Assembly (NCBI GenBank): GCA_963576785.1 | Contig: OY756151.1 | Coordinates: 1,736,001 to 1,800,000 of the forward strand | Length of the DNA: 64,000 nt | Direction: 5' to 3' | From: Chlorophyllum brunneum | Taxonomy: Eukaryota; Basidiomycota; Agaricomycetes; Agaricales; Agaricaceae | Part shown: positions 12,471 to 23,905 of the stretch, in pieces | Layout: each line of letters starts with the position of its first letter | How positions within the stretch are numbered: position 1 is the first letter of the stretch | Made by a program: the position numbers and the translations under genes | Notes under the pieces: generated by a model | Database searches by the model: none | What the model was told of the DNA's origin: nothing | The model's input: the letters and a program-made list of their open reading frames with translations, nothing else

Positions 12471-13715
12471 ATGACTGACAAGGCTGCTCGTCGTGCACGT
12501 TTCGAGAATGTATATCTTAGAGTAGCGGATGGACTGGTTGAAGAGTTGAGGAAGGAGAATATTCCTGAAGAGGTGATCGCGTGGTATCGCAAGGTTTTGT
12601 TTTTGTTTTCTTTCTACTGCAGTGAACTAAAGTATCAAACCAATAGAACTTGGACTACAATGTACCCGGTGGAAAACTCAACCGTGGCATGTCTGTCGTG
12701 GACACGGTCGAACTTCTGAAGCGCCGACCTTTATCAGAGGAAGAATACGTCAAAGCTGCCGTACTCGGCTGGTGTATCGAGCTCGTAGGTGTTCCTGGCG
12801 ACTCTGATCGGATCCCGCTAACTCTCCATCAGTTACAAGCGTATTTCCTCGTCTCTGATGACATCATGGACGCGTCGATTACACGCAGAGGACAGCCCTG
12901 CTGGTATCGCAACCCTGACGTTGGGATGATCGCGATCAACGATTCTTTCATGATCTCTTCAGCGATCTACCGTCTTCTCAAGTCTTACTTCAAGAAGGAC
13001 CCTTACTATATTGATCTTATGGAGGTTTTCCTCGAGACGACTTGGCAAACCGAGATTGGCCAGCTTACCGACCTCATAACTGCCCCAGAGGAAGTTAACC
13101 TCGACAAATTCTCCCTCGAGAGGTGAATGACATCACTTACATAACGATCTACCTTTACTGACATATCACAGACATTCATTCATTGTTATATGGAAAACTG
13201 CATTTTACTCCTTCTATCTCCCCGTCGCATGTGCAATGTACATGTGCGGTATCTCCCATACCCCTATTCCGTCGACCAATCCTTCCAAGCCCGCACAGGA
13301 TCCTTACGAAATCGCTAAATCCATCCTAATCCCTCTCGGCGAATACTTCCAAGTCCAAGATGATTACCTCGACTTCGCCGGCACACCCGAACAAATCGGT
13401 AAAATTGGCACCGATATCATCGACAACAAATGTTCATGGTGTATCAACACTGCATTACTCCATGCTACGCCCGCTCAACGTCAAATTCTTGACGAGCATT
13501 ACGGGAAGAAACCAAGCGGTGGAGAAAGTGAACTGAAAATCAAAGCCGTCTTTGATCACATTGGGGTTCGTGAGAAGTATGCTGCGTATGAGGAAAAGGT
13601 TGTTGGGCTGTTGAAGGAGAAGATCGCGAGTGTACCGGATTTGGGCAGGGAGAATACGTTGAGAGGCGAAGTTTTTGAGAGTTTCTTGAGTAAGATTTAC
13701 AAGAGGAGCAAGTAG
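12471..13715 (+). CDS. ERG20: Farnesyl diphosphate synthase
   Basis: A cytosolic prenyltransferase that condenses IPP with DMAPP and then GPP to make FPP for sterols and sesquiterpenes. Exons 12471-12593, 12647-12784, 12833-13122 and 13172-13715 give 364 residues. The first Asp-rich motif is DDIMD (about residues 96-100) and the second is DDYLD (about 247-251). The substrate motif GGKLNRG and the end YKRSK are typical of eukaryotic FPPS. The residues before DDIMD (QAYFLVS) keep the aromatic side chain that limits chain length to C15, so GGPP synthase is less likely. The reading from 13236 to 13310 is kept as coding because removing it as an intron breaks the frame; it adds a short loop. This may be the housekeeping ERG20 or a cluster-specific paralogue. 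A genome-wide count of FPPS genes would tell. Confidence 0.93.
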
Positions 13716-14498
13716 AATTTTTTCACGATCTATGTACATAGTCACCGTACGATATTTTCTGAATTAATCGCTGCCGTTAATTTACATAGTCACATGACGC
13801 CAACCAACAATAACACGACCCACGTTGGTCTCTCCGAAAAAAGCTGTGTTGGTTGGAGTGCACATAGATTTAAAGGTGATTTTACACATGTCCCACAACA
13901 AACATGTCTTCGTGGCTCTCACCCAACCCCACGATCAATCACTTTGATTCGTGTCTCATCTCCAAAAAGAAAATCAGATTTTCTGTTTCAATTCTTGGAA
14001 AATACCAATCACTGACAGGTTCCTAGGTCAAATACAACGAAGCCTTGGAACCCGGTGATGCCTCGCTCATCTACGTATCATTCTATTTTCAATCTCGACC
14101 GCTCCCATGCCCGCATGAGTTTCATTCTGGAAATCATTGCTCATATCAACCCATCAGCATGGTGAGTCCAAATTTAGCTGAGATACATGGTGCTCAGTGA
14201 ACCACAACACTGGAACGTACGCTGGACCGCTATCACCACTGCGGTGTGAAAGATTTGACGAAGTAATCTTGTGGGACAATAAATACATAAGAGTACATGC
14301 GACGCGGACGCACAACGTCCGATCTTCTTTCCACTACCTACAAAAAACAGCTGTGCAAAAACAATAGATCACGATGACGCCTGATTCTGGCTCGCCGTCT
14401 AGCCCGCGCCAAGTTCAGTCTGACTATCCGAATTCAGATTCAAATTTGTTGAAAAAACTGGGTATAAACTGGGTGTTGGAACCCACAGAGTCGTCATC
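13716..14498. other. Intergenic region and left edge of block 1
   Basis: No gene is supported from 13716 to 14160. From about 14,160 the sequence becomes similar to 22,430 onward and 29,100 onward, which marks the left side of the first of three tandem blocks. Part of 14,380-14,480 resembles the tails of type I genes in the other blocks but lies after the stop of this copy. Confidence 0.5.
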
Positions 14499-15624
14499 TT
14501 AACCACTAGGCTTCCTCTCTTCATTGGATTGTTGGATAAACGCAATAGGGGAGATTGTAGGGAGGAGAACCGGCTTGGGGGTCGTTTCCAATGTTTTCAG
14601 GTTGCGGAAAACTCGACATCCCATGGATACGGCCAACGTTGTTGTTAAAATTGTCATTGACTCCTTGTAGTTAGACGGGACGGAAGGGAGGTAGAGGACA
14701 AGGCCTGATATAACTGTGATCCCAAAGACAATCCTGGATGCGTCTGGGTAAGTGGAGCTGGCATTTTTGTCAGGGAAATTGGTGCTCACAGATAATATTG
14801 CTGGCTGCCTTGTAACAGCACACGCGAGAGACGAGGCAATGTTTTCCCTGTAATAATGTTCCTCCAATTTCGGCTCCCGCCAACTATGCCATGAGGGGCG
14901 ATAAGTTTGTACGAGATAGCAAAAAACACGAGGCTGTCAAAGGCAGCGGGGAGGAAATTGATCACGGATACATAGCTGTCGATCTTGTATAATATGCAGT
15001 AGTTGGTTCCCTTGATTTGTGCCATATGGATGCCAACAAAGGTTGAGACTCCACAGGTTGTTACCCCGAGCCACAGAAGTGTGAAGGTCCATCGTACTAT
15101 ACGATTGTCGGTGTAGACAGCGTAGAGGCGTGGGAGGAAGAGGAAGGATGCGCATGTCATGGACAAAATGCAGCAAACTTCGATGCCAATTGAAACTGGT
15201 CCACACTGTATTCTTCCAGCTGTAAAAGAGTGAGTAGGGATATTTATTGGAGGAGTTATCGGATTTACTTGCGCTTAGCATAAACAGTATTCCATAAGCG
15301 ATAACAAAGACCCTTGAAAGGCATGATATGTCCAGCGTTGCGTATGGACATGAACCTGTCACTTACCTTGAGAATATAAAGCAGAAAATGACAGGAGTAA
15401 ATCCCTTCGAGATGATACGGATGTCAATGGGGATGTAGACGAAAGCATCCCACAGAGTAGCCTGATATAAATTCCTATTTAGTAGGTGAATAGGTGTCGA
15501 TGACCGGACGTACTCCGAGTATGGTCAAATAGAAATTCCTAACAAACTCGAACTGTGTAGCTCCTTCAGGAGTCAGATGGTTGAGGTAGACATCTGCATC
15601 TGGGAGAGTGGTTGCATTCTGCAT
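14499..15624 (-). CDS. Seven-helix integral membrane protein, type I (block 1)
   Basis: A multi-pass membrane protein of a family common in Agaricomycetes and without known function. The start ATG at 15622-15624 begins MQNATTLPDADVYLNHL. Splicing through short introns joins segments ending in GFTPVIFCFIFSR, VFVIAYGILFML and the long exon covering about 15165-14820. A final exon encodes the last two helices and SMGCRVFRNLKTLE. About seven hydrophobic segments can be drawn. No frame break is seen. The cytosolic tail is short (ends EERKPSG) compared with the related genes at 22578 and 29259, because small deletions bring in an early stop at 14499. Receptor-like or transport roles are both possible; nothing in the sequence decides. 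Confidence 0.7.
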
Positions 15625-17184
15625 CTGGGTGGATGTTTTTCGTCCATTATCATGAAGTTTCGGTTTCTTTTTAACAAGAGACGCTACAGTACGTGGGTAA
15701 AACCGATGTCAAGATGAGCTGTTGCAACAGTGGCGTAATCAGATGGAGGGATGCAATCGTCTTTGTGTTCATCGATGTATCAATCACCGGTCATCAAGGA
15801 CCAACTTTCTTACCTTTTGCGTGTATGGTCAGATATAGGTAATAGTATATATATATATAGAGAGAGAGACATAAAACGACACATGAAGGGTCGGGATATG
15901 GAAATTTGGCAGCCGGAGGGGGTGCATAATTCCAGATTTGTGGGACCGAAGCTGAACGCGGCGGGTCACGCTTCGGCTCACCGCGTGGTCGTTCTCGATG
16001 TTAGAGGGTGAGGGTGGGCGCGAGAAAAAGAGCGAGCGAGACCCCCGACGGGGCGAAACAGATATGTAGTTAATAAAAGGGCAGCGAGTAAGGGGTAGTA
16101 CATATTGACGTGATCGTCACAGCTCACATGCCACATCTGGCTCATGCGTCGCAAGATCTGTCAAAGAATTGTTTCTGTGATGTTGGCAGCTGTACACGGA
16201 ATTTGATGAAGGTGTTGTTTGTGCCTCCCACAGTGCCTCCTGACCCCTGGGCTGAGGCTGGAGAGAGCGCACTCCTGGAAAACGAGTGCAAGGAAATGGT
16301 AGCACTCGCGTCCACACAACGCCCAATATTCAAGCCCTCAGTAGAAGATCAGAACCAGCCCATCTCAGAGGTTTGGGAGGCTCAACTTCGCATCATTGGC
16401 AATTTCCCAGAGCCTATTTTTAGAACAGATACATATCGGCTAGCAACCTGGGCGCGATGGTGGGCAACTTGCTTAGCTTGGAAGGCGAAACCTTTCTGGG
16501 GGGAGTGAGTGAAAGGTGTGATTGGAAAAACTTGCCCGAGACACCGGTCCAGCCTAGCTTGCAGTACACACCTCAAAGACAGTAGCTCTGCCCCCAGGCC
16601 CGTAAACGATTCTGACACAGCCAATATAAATTTTATTACAGCAGTCCCCATATCGACCTTTCTTTCCTGAGACGGCTCTCGTACCAAGCAGAATCACGTT
16701 AGTGAACATTTTCAGGTTGCGTGTGAGCGTAGTCGGACCGCTCAGCTTCGAGCGAACCTCACCCGAGAAGAGGAACGTCCTAATTCACATCCAAGTCAAC
16801 TCCCCCCTGCCAACCATCTTCGACCTTCCGGTACCAGACCAGTCCTCGATAGTGTCCATGGGTATACCCCCAAGCTGAGTGACGTGATTTTCCTGCAAGT
16901 GCCAAAGTCATACCATACACGACCCAACGCCGCTCCATACCCGGCACCATTGACACTTAGGGAAAAGCTCAGACAAGTAGGCAACCTATGCCATATGAAG
17001 ACAACGATTGGCTATATTGTTTGTGCTAAACCCGGGGGACTTGGGGTCAGTTAGTCCGTAATATTTTTTTCCATCTCGCTTCCGCACTTAGTTCATTGAC
17101 TCTGTCACGAATTACAGTACAAAAGACCACGCTGGATCCCCCATTGCATCCAAGGCGCATACCTGTTCCTGAATTCGACTAGTC
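15625..17184. other. Spacer of block 1 upstream of the hydrophobin-like gene
   Basis: The spacer holds the left inverted-repeat arm (15840-16041). From about 16,170 it is similar to 24,150 onward and 30,830 onward in the other blocks. An ORF at 16110-16508 is not conserved between blocks, so it is not called a gene. Confidence 0.5.
15840..16041 (+). repeat. Left arm of an inverted repeat, MITE-like
   Basis: The sequence starts with a TA/GA simple run and ends near AGAGCGAGCGAG. Its reverse complement, with scattered changes, is found at 18096-18306. Inside the better-preserved right copy, the ends GAGAACGACCACAC and GTGTGGCCGTTCTC form short terminal inverted repeats, as in a miniature DNA transposon. 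Blocks 2 and 3 lack it. Confidence 0.7.
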
Positions 17185-17750
17185 ATGATGTTCCCCAAAC
17201 TTGCTTTCACCATAATGTCTGCAGCAGCCATTGCTTCTGCCATTTCTGCCGATGCTCCAGGTGGTACTGTACCTCCCAGTGCTCTCGTTGACCCAGACTC
17301 AGATTTCGACCAACCACTCCCTCTGCCGCCGCTGTCACCGCCTCGGCCCCCGGTCACTGGAAAGGAGTGTAAGGGCTCTGAGACCTACCTATGCTGTTCG
17401 TTTATTACGTTTTTCCCCTATCTTATACCACGACTCAATGTTCAAATTCTTGTAGGCAAGAACCATGAAATCAACTCTCCTTTTTTGGGAGTCACCAAGG
17501 ACCTTCTACGACGGAACGATGTTGATCCTAATCAGTTTGATCTTCATGAACGAATTGCTTGGGCATGCACAGAACTCAATGTCGGTGATGCGAATTGGTA
17601 TGTTAATACACTCCTACTGTTTCGGCGGTTGGCTAACTCTATTGACACGTCTTGTGTAGCCCGACTGAAACACCTATCTGCTGTGAGAAGAAGATAAGTA
17701 CGTATATTTTTCGTGAAACCTCCAGATTCGTGAACCAACCTCGCTGTTGA
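17185..17750 (+). CDS. Hydrophobin-like secreted protein with eight cysteines
   Basis: A signal peptide (MFPKLAFTIMSAAAIASAIS) is followed by a proline/acidic stretch and a cysteine pattern like class I hydrophobins. Exons 17185-17395, 17456-17597 and 17660-17750 give 147 residues. Cysteine spacing is C-x6-CC-x36-C-x9-C-x6-CC-x20-C. Introns fall inside the CC codon pair and at the fifth cysteine, as in the two true hydrophobin genes at 39132 and 40670 in this window, which supports common origin. The last spacing is longer than usual and the inner segments are more polar (for example RRNDVDPNQFDLHERIAW), so surface assembly as a normal hydrophobin is uncertain. A broken copy lies at about 31230-31760. 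Either ATG (17185 or 17188) could start. Confidence 0.6.
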
Positions 17751-19043
17751 AGGCGGCAATCTACGTGGTGTCTGGCGACACTGCGACTCAATAGACCATT
17801 GAAGCAAAAATTTGGGCAGATATCATAACGGTGTTGTGGATGCAAACGCTATACTTAACGGGATGGTTATAAATGAAAGGATTGACAGTTTCTGCAATTG
17901 AAACAAGGTTTATTCTAATGACGTTCAGGAAGCAGGCCTGTTTTGGTAGTCTTGGACAGATCTGGCGACGGAATGAGTCAAGAGGTGAATTCTTGTGAAA
18001 AGTGTGACTGTCACGTCCTGTGAATAACCCGTTCCTTCGTACGACTTCTCTCTCATTAACTACTATATCCATGCTCTATTACGCTCCCTCAGCGATCTCG
18101 CTCGCTCTATTTTTCCTACCCACCCTCACCCTCTAATATCGAGAACGGCCACACAGTGAGCCGAAGGGCGACTGCGGTTCGGGGGTGTCCCGCCGTGTTC
18201 AGCTTCGGCCTCAAACCTGGAATTGACCGCCCCTCCGGCTACGAATTTCCATATCCCGACCCTTCGTGTGGTCGTTCTCTCTCTCTCTATATATATATAT
18301 ACTATTATTCATATCTGATAACACACGCAAAGAACAAAAGGTTCTGTAACAACTATGTTCGATGTTCTAGGCCAGTGCCAATTTCGAGGGGAGAGACCCA
18401 TATTCTTAGACTCTCTGCAAGACGGGACATGATTTTTGGCGGGGCGATGGTCAGTTGCGAGATGAGGACAATAAAGACCAGCTACCGGAATACAGGCATT
18501 GCACTTCGCCGTCATAGAGGGAATACTGAATGGCTTCATGAGAGAGGGGCCAACTTCATTTTGGGATTCCAGCTGTTCTACCTAATCAAACGGGGGAGTG
18601 ATGGGGGTTGCCACCCATTAGAAGTACCTTTAACATTGGCCATGAAGGCCTGATGCAGTGCGTGCACAAACACACAACTCTGAACAACTTACTTGCCAAC
18701 AGCGATGCCGGCGTTTCCCCTGAACATAGTCTCATTCACTAATTGTACGAGACAACTGGTGAAGAGGGGGAATGACGATAGAAGGCTTAAAATGTTGAAA
18801 AGGGACAGAGTGAAAGGTTTACGAGCACTGAGAGAGGCTGAGAATGGGATATTGAGGTGGGATTCTATTCCATGATTGTAGTAGCAAGGCACCATCGTAC
18901 TATCTATCATACAATTTGTTATCAAAGTCATCAAGTAGCTATACATTCACCGTACGTGCTACAAGGTCGGTTTAGTCGAAGAAAAAGGCGAGAGAGCATT
19001 AAGTGAAGAGCACGTAAGCACTACTTCGAGGCCAGATAGTCGT
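17751..19043. other. Spacer of block 1 between the hydrophobin-like and type II genes
   Basis: Carries the right inverted-repeat arm (18096-18306). A segment at about 18,440-18,960 recurs near 24,560-24,960 and 32,640-33,000. The repeated part contains a short reading frame in blocks 1 and 3 (TNCTRQLVKRG and ANCTRQLVKRG) but no gene that is open in all three, so it is treated as decayed or non-coding. Confidence 0.45.
18096..18306 (-). repeat. Right arm of the inverted repeat, MITE-like
   Basis: The reverse complement matches 15840-16041 over about 200 bp, including the CT/TA simple run at 18280-18306 and the motif GAAGGGTCGGGATATGGAAA. Together the arms enclose about 2 kb containing the hydrophobin-like gene. 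Confidence 0.7.
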
Positions 19044-20245
19044 TTACTCAACTGGGCCGCCTCTCACCTCCACACTAAATGGACCCATGCTCCTACCCTG
19101 GCTCTCTGCCTGTTCCGTTATTCTACCTCCCCCATCTCCCGGTGTGGTGGGTTGGATGGGCCAGATCGGCTCTGCTGTAGGGAAGTAAAATGACTGATCA
19201 TCACTCTCCAATGTTTTCATATTACGGAACACCCGACATGCCATAGATGCAGCTAGTGTTGTTGCGAATTCCCTTAATGGACGGTAGGTGAGGGGAATAG
19301 AAGGAGTGTAGAGGGTCACGCCTGCTGCAACCGTGATCCCAAGGACGATTCTGAATTAGTCGAATCCAGTTAGTACTCTTTTTTATCAGAGTAAATCGGG
19401 ACCCACAGATAATATTGTTGACCACCTTGTAGGAGCGCCCGCGAGAGCCGGGGTAATGCTTTACCCGTAATAACCGTCCTCCAATTGATTCCCTCATCAG
19501 GCACTCTATGAACAGAGATAGCCTTGAACGAGATCGCAAAAAAAACGACGGTATCAAAAGCTGCAGGGAAAAAATTGATTATAGCCATATAGCTTTTGAT
19601 GCTGTAGTAGACGCAGTAACTTGTTCCTGGTATATGCTCCATACGCACAAACAAGAAGGTTGGGATTGCACAGGTGGCCACTCCAAGCCATAAGAATGCG
19701 GAGATCCATCGAATTATACGATTGTCAGCGTAGACGGCCAGGAGTCAGCGAAGGAAGAGGAATGATGTGCATGCCATGGATAAAACGCAGCAAATTTGCA
19801 TAACGATTGGGACCGCTGGACAGTGTGTTATCGGATGAGCTAACAATGTAATTAGGTTATCAATTGTTTCCCAGGGGGATTGAATATACTTTGATTTACA
19901 ACAAACAAGAGTGCATAAGCGATGGCGAAGACTCTTTGAATGTGGTTAATGCTTAGAAATACACATGGTCGGAATCCGTAACTTACCTTGAGAATACAAA
20001 GCAGAATATAACAACATTAAATCCCTTTGACACGATATGGATGTCAGTCGGGATGTAGGCCAAAGTATCCCATATAGTAGCCTGGTATAAAGCCCTAGTC
20101 AGTAGATGAAGGGGTGGTCAATGGTTGGACGTACTCCAAGGATGGCCAAATAGAAATTTCTCGCATTTTCAAACTGTGCAGCAGTTTCAGGATCCAAATA
20201 GTTGAGATAGACATTAGGATTTAGGGGAGTGGTTGCGGTCTGCAT
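19044..20245 (-). pseudogene. Seven-helix membrane protein, type II (block 1), broken by a stop
   Basis: The start at 20243-20245 reads MQTATTPLNPNVYLNYL, and the exons follow the pattern of the intact type II gene at 33300-34434. In the third-helix region the block 2 and 3 copies encode FLFLRRLLAVY; here the second Arg codon is TGA (near 19743-19750). This looks like a CGA to TGA transition. The downstream frame stays open through NFFPAAFDTVVFFAISFK and ASMACRVFRNMKTLES, with a shortened tail. A truncated product or no product is expected. Confidence 0.7.
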
Positions 20246-20706
20246 AATATGTATCTGTCTCTGAGTCCTCCATCCCTAAGTTTCCTTGGCTTTTTAAACG
20301 GACACAACAGGTCCTGCGGGATCAGATGACGGGCCGAAATCATGTTTGTGATCATGGATATCTCAGCATGGCATTCAGACACTCCGTTTCACGGGTTGAA
20401 TAAATACCGGTGGAGTTGTTTCCGTGACGTTGGCAGGGAGCTGTGTGAGAGATCTTGATGAATAGGACACGAATCGTTGCATATGGGCGACAGTACGATA
20501 GGACGACTTAAGGATTGGGATCGTGGGTTAACGGGTGATTAAGGGGCGCCCTTCGAGTTTCATCCTATCGTGAAGTTCAGTCTTAACTCTTGTGACTAGG
20601 CACGAACGACCAATACTGTAAAGGGTATCAAGTTCTGGAGTATACACAGATATTCGCGGGATCAAATTACAGAACAAACCCATCTTTCGTCAAAGCTGTC
20701 TGATCA
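20246..20706. other. Spacer between type II and cyclophilin genes, block 1
   Basis: Non-coding sequence shared with 26,300-26,800 and 34,440-34,900, including a motif around GGGGCGCCC. No gene is seen. Confidence 0.5.
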
Positions 20707-21418
20707 TCATGCTGGATCAACTTCTCCCGAGGCGCTGATAGTGACAACGGCTTTGGACGAGCCGCTCTGAGCCCCTTGGGCCTCGATGGCCTTCACGACG
20801 TCCATACCCTCAACGACTTCACCGAAAACAACATGCTTTCCAACTGAAATGACGTGTGCCTGACCGAGGGTTGTTCAATAGCTAAATATACGCACCCATA
20901 CAGTGGGGGCAGTAGCGATGAAGAACTGTGAGCCGTTCGTGTTCATTCCGGCAATAACCATGGATAGATAGACTTCCCACCTGTTCCGTTCCCGCGCGTG
21001 AAATCACCCCCTTGAATCATGAACTAGTAAATATAGTGAGCACAGCGAGAGAGACGCGTCAACATAGATCACGGACACTGGGAATGATGCGGTGGAGGTT
21101 GCTGCCAGAGTAACCGAAACCGTGTTGCCCTGTTGCGAGCTCGCGGAAATTTTGGGCAGTCTTAGGGACGTCATTGTCATAGAGTTTGAAACACCCCGAC
21201 CACTAGGTTTTTGGTTCATGGCAACATCAAACAGAACAGAACAATCAGAAGACGCGTAGAAAATGTAATGAATGTTGGTGACATACGTAAACGTCGGTTC
21301 TGTGATTGGAGTCTTTGGGTGAGTTATCGTTGAGAATGGCATAGCGGATAAGATGGACGCAGCAAGGAACATGTTGTCAGACGCGGTGGGTAGCGAAGCG
21401 ACGGAGAAAAGTGGCCAT
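20707..21418 (-). pseudogene. Cyclophilin (peptidyl-prolyl isomerase), block 1, broken
   Basis: This copy is similar to the intact gene at 26815-27657 but has several breaks. They are an extra C near the start that shifts the frame, a one-base loss in the codons after MNQKPSGR, and a deletion of about 140 bp that fuses GKSIY directly to the region before ANAGKNT. A 4-bp loss just after an intron changes the frame before GKHVVFGEV. The HRIIP and GSQFFI signatures are still partly readable. Confidence 0.8.
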
Positions 21419-21566
21419 TCACTGTGAAGATGGACGCACGGCTACTCATGAAACTATAACCGGGCGCCCTCTTCCATACAAAACCGATGACCGCAATTCA
21501 GTAATGACAGCCTCTGTCATATAGTGACGGCTCCGCTACGCGCCCCTGATCAGCCTATAACAGAAC

Positions 21567-22060
21567 TGCAGCTAGTGTAACGGCGCTCCGACTATCTCGA
21601 CACACACACGCTAAAAAACTTACTGTACCATTTATTTCTAATGTTTCAAGTCTCTATAGCCTCGGCTTTCGTGCGTGCTTATGTTATTTAAATTCTAAAG
21701 ACCTCACAATCTTTCATATTTTCCTAATGGACCATTTTCTGCTATTCTCGTTCGACTTTACGGACTTCAAAGGACTGATTAGATAAGACCAGGTACGAAG
21801 TAGTATAAAGAGGACGTTGCAAGAAGAGGAGAGGGCAGCTTGCTCTGGGACCGTATTGGCTCTTTAACAATATTCCACGCTTTTATCTCTCTCAATACCA
21901 ATACCCCCTGTCTTAATAATTTATCTCTCTGCTTTCGTATTCCTCTGGAACTGTGTGGACGACATTGGACACAAGCCAGCGATCAAAGGACACGATCGCA
22001 CCCGCCTCGACCGAACTCGTACAGTCCCTTTCTAAGGGGAGAACGTTGAGCTACCTTCAT
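21567..22060 (+). repeat. LTR-like dispersed repeat, copy 1
   Basis: About 490 bp starting near TGTAACGGCGCTCCGACTA and ending near GAACGTTGAGCTACCTTCA. It has a TATA-like GTATAAAGAGG in the middle. A diverged copy in opposite orientation lies at about 31890-32400. Start TG, end CA and an internal TATA fit a solo LTR, but no clear target duplication is seen. Confidence 0.5.
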
Positions 22061-22164
22061 CACTGCATGCGGATTAGAATTAGATCAATGTTTTAATTTT
22101 GGTATACAAATTACTGTATAATACCGTCTAAGCTTCGTTTCGAAACCAACATGGCACGAGAGTG

Positions 22165-22205
22165 ACCTCAATCATACTCGATACCCCTCAATCATACTCG
22201 ATACC
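22165..22205 (+). repeat. Short tandem duplication
   Basis: The 19-mer CTCAATCATACTCGATACC occurs twice in a row with a small spacer; the related sequence in block 3 near 28,817 has it once. Confidence 0.6.
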
Positions 22206-22577
22206 TCACAGGAACAAATCGACCGTGTAGCGCTATCAGTTCGAACCCGTCTTTGTAGCAGAAGAGCAAAACAAACATATGAATAAGCAGATCATATACT
22301 ATAACCAAAGCTGAAACACTACTTCCCTGCATAATCAGATTTGTCTCATTGACTACCACATGAATGGCCTTTCAACTGACTCCTGCGGCCAGCTCAAGGG
22401 CTGATGATAAATCCCACCATTCAATTTCAGCTAAGTTACATGGTGCTCAGTGAACAACAAACACTAGAACGTACACTGGACCACTATCACCACTGCGGTG
22501 CGATATTTTTGGCGAGTGATATTGTGGGACAATACATGAGAATGCGGACGTACACTGCTTAATCTCCTTTCCACTAC

Positions 22578-23905
22578 CTACAAAAAAACTACACCGGGGA
22601 TTCCAATAGCCATAGCCTCGTTCGCCGGCTGTGCAAAAATAATAGACGACGATGACGCCTGATTCCGGCTCGCCGTCTGGCTTGCGCTAAGTTCTGACCG
22701 ACTATCCGAATTCAGATTTGACTTTTCCGATTTTTTCGAGAAAGCCGGGTATAAGCTGGGTGTTCGAACTCCCAGAGTCGTCATTGCAGCCGCCCCGTTC
22801 CGTTCGTCTCTTGACTGGGATTGTTGGGCAAATCTAATTGGGGAGATTATGGGGAGGAGAACGGGGTCTGGAGTCGTTTCAAATGTTTTCAGGTTGCGGA
22901 AAACTCGACATCCCATGGATGCAGTCAACATTGCCGTTCCAAATGTCATTAATTCCTTGTAGGTCGGCGGGATGGAAGGGAGGTAGAGAATGAGGCCTGA
23001 TACAATCGTGATCGCAAAGACAAGCCTGGATGCGTCTTGTTCAGTGGAACTGGCATTTTCGTCAAAGAGATTCATGCTCACAGATAATATTGCTGGCTGC
23101 CTTGCAACAGCACACGCGAGAGACGAGGCAATGTTTTCCCTGTAATAACGTTCCTCCAATTTCGGCTCCCACCAACCACGCCATGAGGGACAATGAGCTT
23201 GTACGAGATAGCAAAAAACACGAGGCTGTCAAAGGCAGCGGGGAGAAAATTGATCACGGATACATAACTCTTGATTTCGTATAGGGTGCAGTAGTACGTT
23301 CCCGGGATTCGTGTCATATGGACGCCAACGAAAGTTGATATTCCACAGGTTGCTGCCCCAAACCACAGAAGCGTGAAGGTCCATCGTACTATACGATTCC
23401 TGGCGTAGACAGCGTAGAGCCGTGGGAGGAAGAGAAAGGATGTACATATCATGGATAAAATTGGCTGGAAATCGAAATTGCTCCACAGTCTATTATTCCA
23501 GCTGTAAAACAGTCAGCAGGGATATTTTTTGGAGGAATTATCGTATTTACTTTGAGTTATCATAAACAAGAGTCCATAAGTGATAGCAAAGACTCTGGTA
23601 ATGCATGATATGTCCATGGATGCGTACGGACGCGAGGCCGTCGCTTACCTTGAGAATATAAAACAGAACGCGACAAGACTAATTCCCTTCGAGATGATAC
23701 GGATGTCAATGGGGATGTAGACGAAAGCATCCCATATAGCAGCCTGGCGAAAGTCCTAGTCAGTAGCCAAATGGGTATCGATGACCGGACATACTCCAAG
23801 TATGGTCAAATAGACATTCCTTGCAAACTCGAACTGTGCAGCTTTTTCAGGTTTCAGATGGTTGAGGTGGACATCCGGATCTTGGAGAGTGGTTGCATTC
23901 TGCAT
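22578..23905 (-). pseudogene. Seven-helix membrane protein, type I (block 2), frameshifted
   Basis: The start at 23903-23905 reads MQNATTLQDPDVHLNHL. The first exons and all later exons match the intact block 3 gene (29259-30610). At about 23455-23475 a 10-bp loss, compared with the block 3 sequence coding IATEICCILS, shifts the frame and produces a stop. The downstream part still reads well, including FPAAFDSLVFF-like helix 5 and a long polar tail ending NEAMAIGIPGVVFL. No alternative acceptor restores the frame. Confidence 0.65.

Larger units (their letters stand above)
14160..21560. repeat. Tandem block, copy 1 of 3
   Basis: This block holds membrane protein type I (14499-15624), a hydrophobin-like gene (17185-17750), membrane protein type II (19044-20245, broken) and cyclophilin (20707-21418, broken). 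It is aligned by eye with blocks at about 22.1-27.7 kb and 28.8-35.2 kb. It differs from them by an inverted-repeat pair at 15,840 and 18,096. Edges are approximate. Confidence 0.7.

Noticed and set aside
13236..13310. Extra intron in the FPP synthase gene
   Set aside because: GT..CACAG borders exist, but removing the 50 bases shifts the frame, whereas reading through keeps the conserved sequence.
16110..16508. Open frame of 132 residues in block 1
   Set aside because: The matching segments in blocks 2 and 3 are not open in this frame and no domain or splice pattern supports it.
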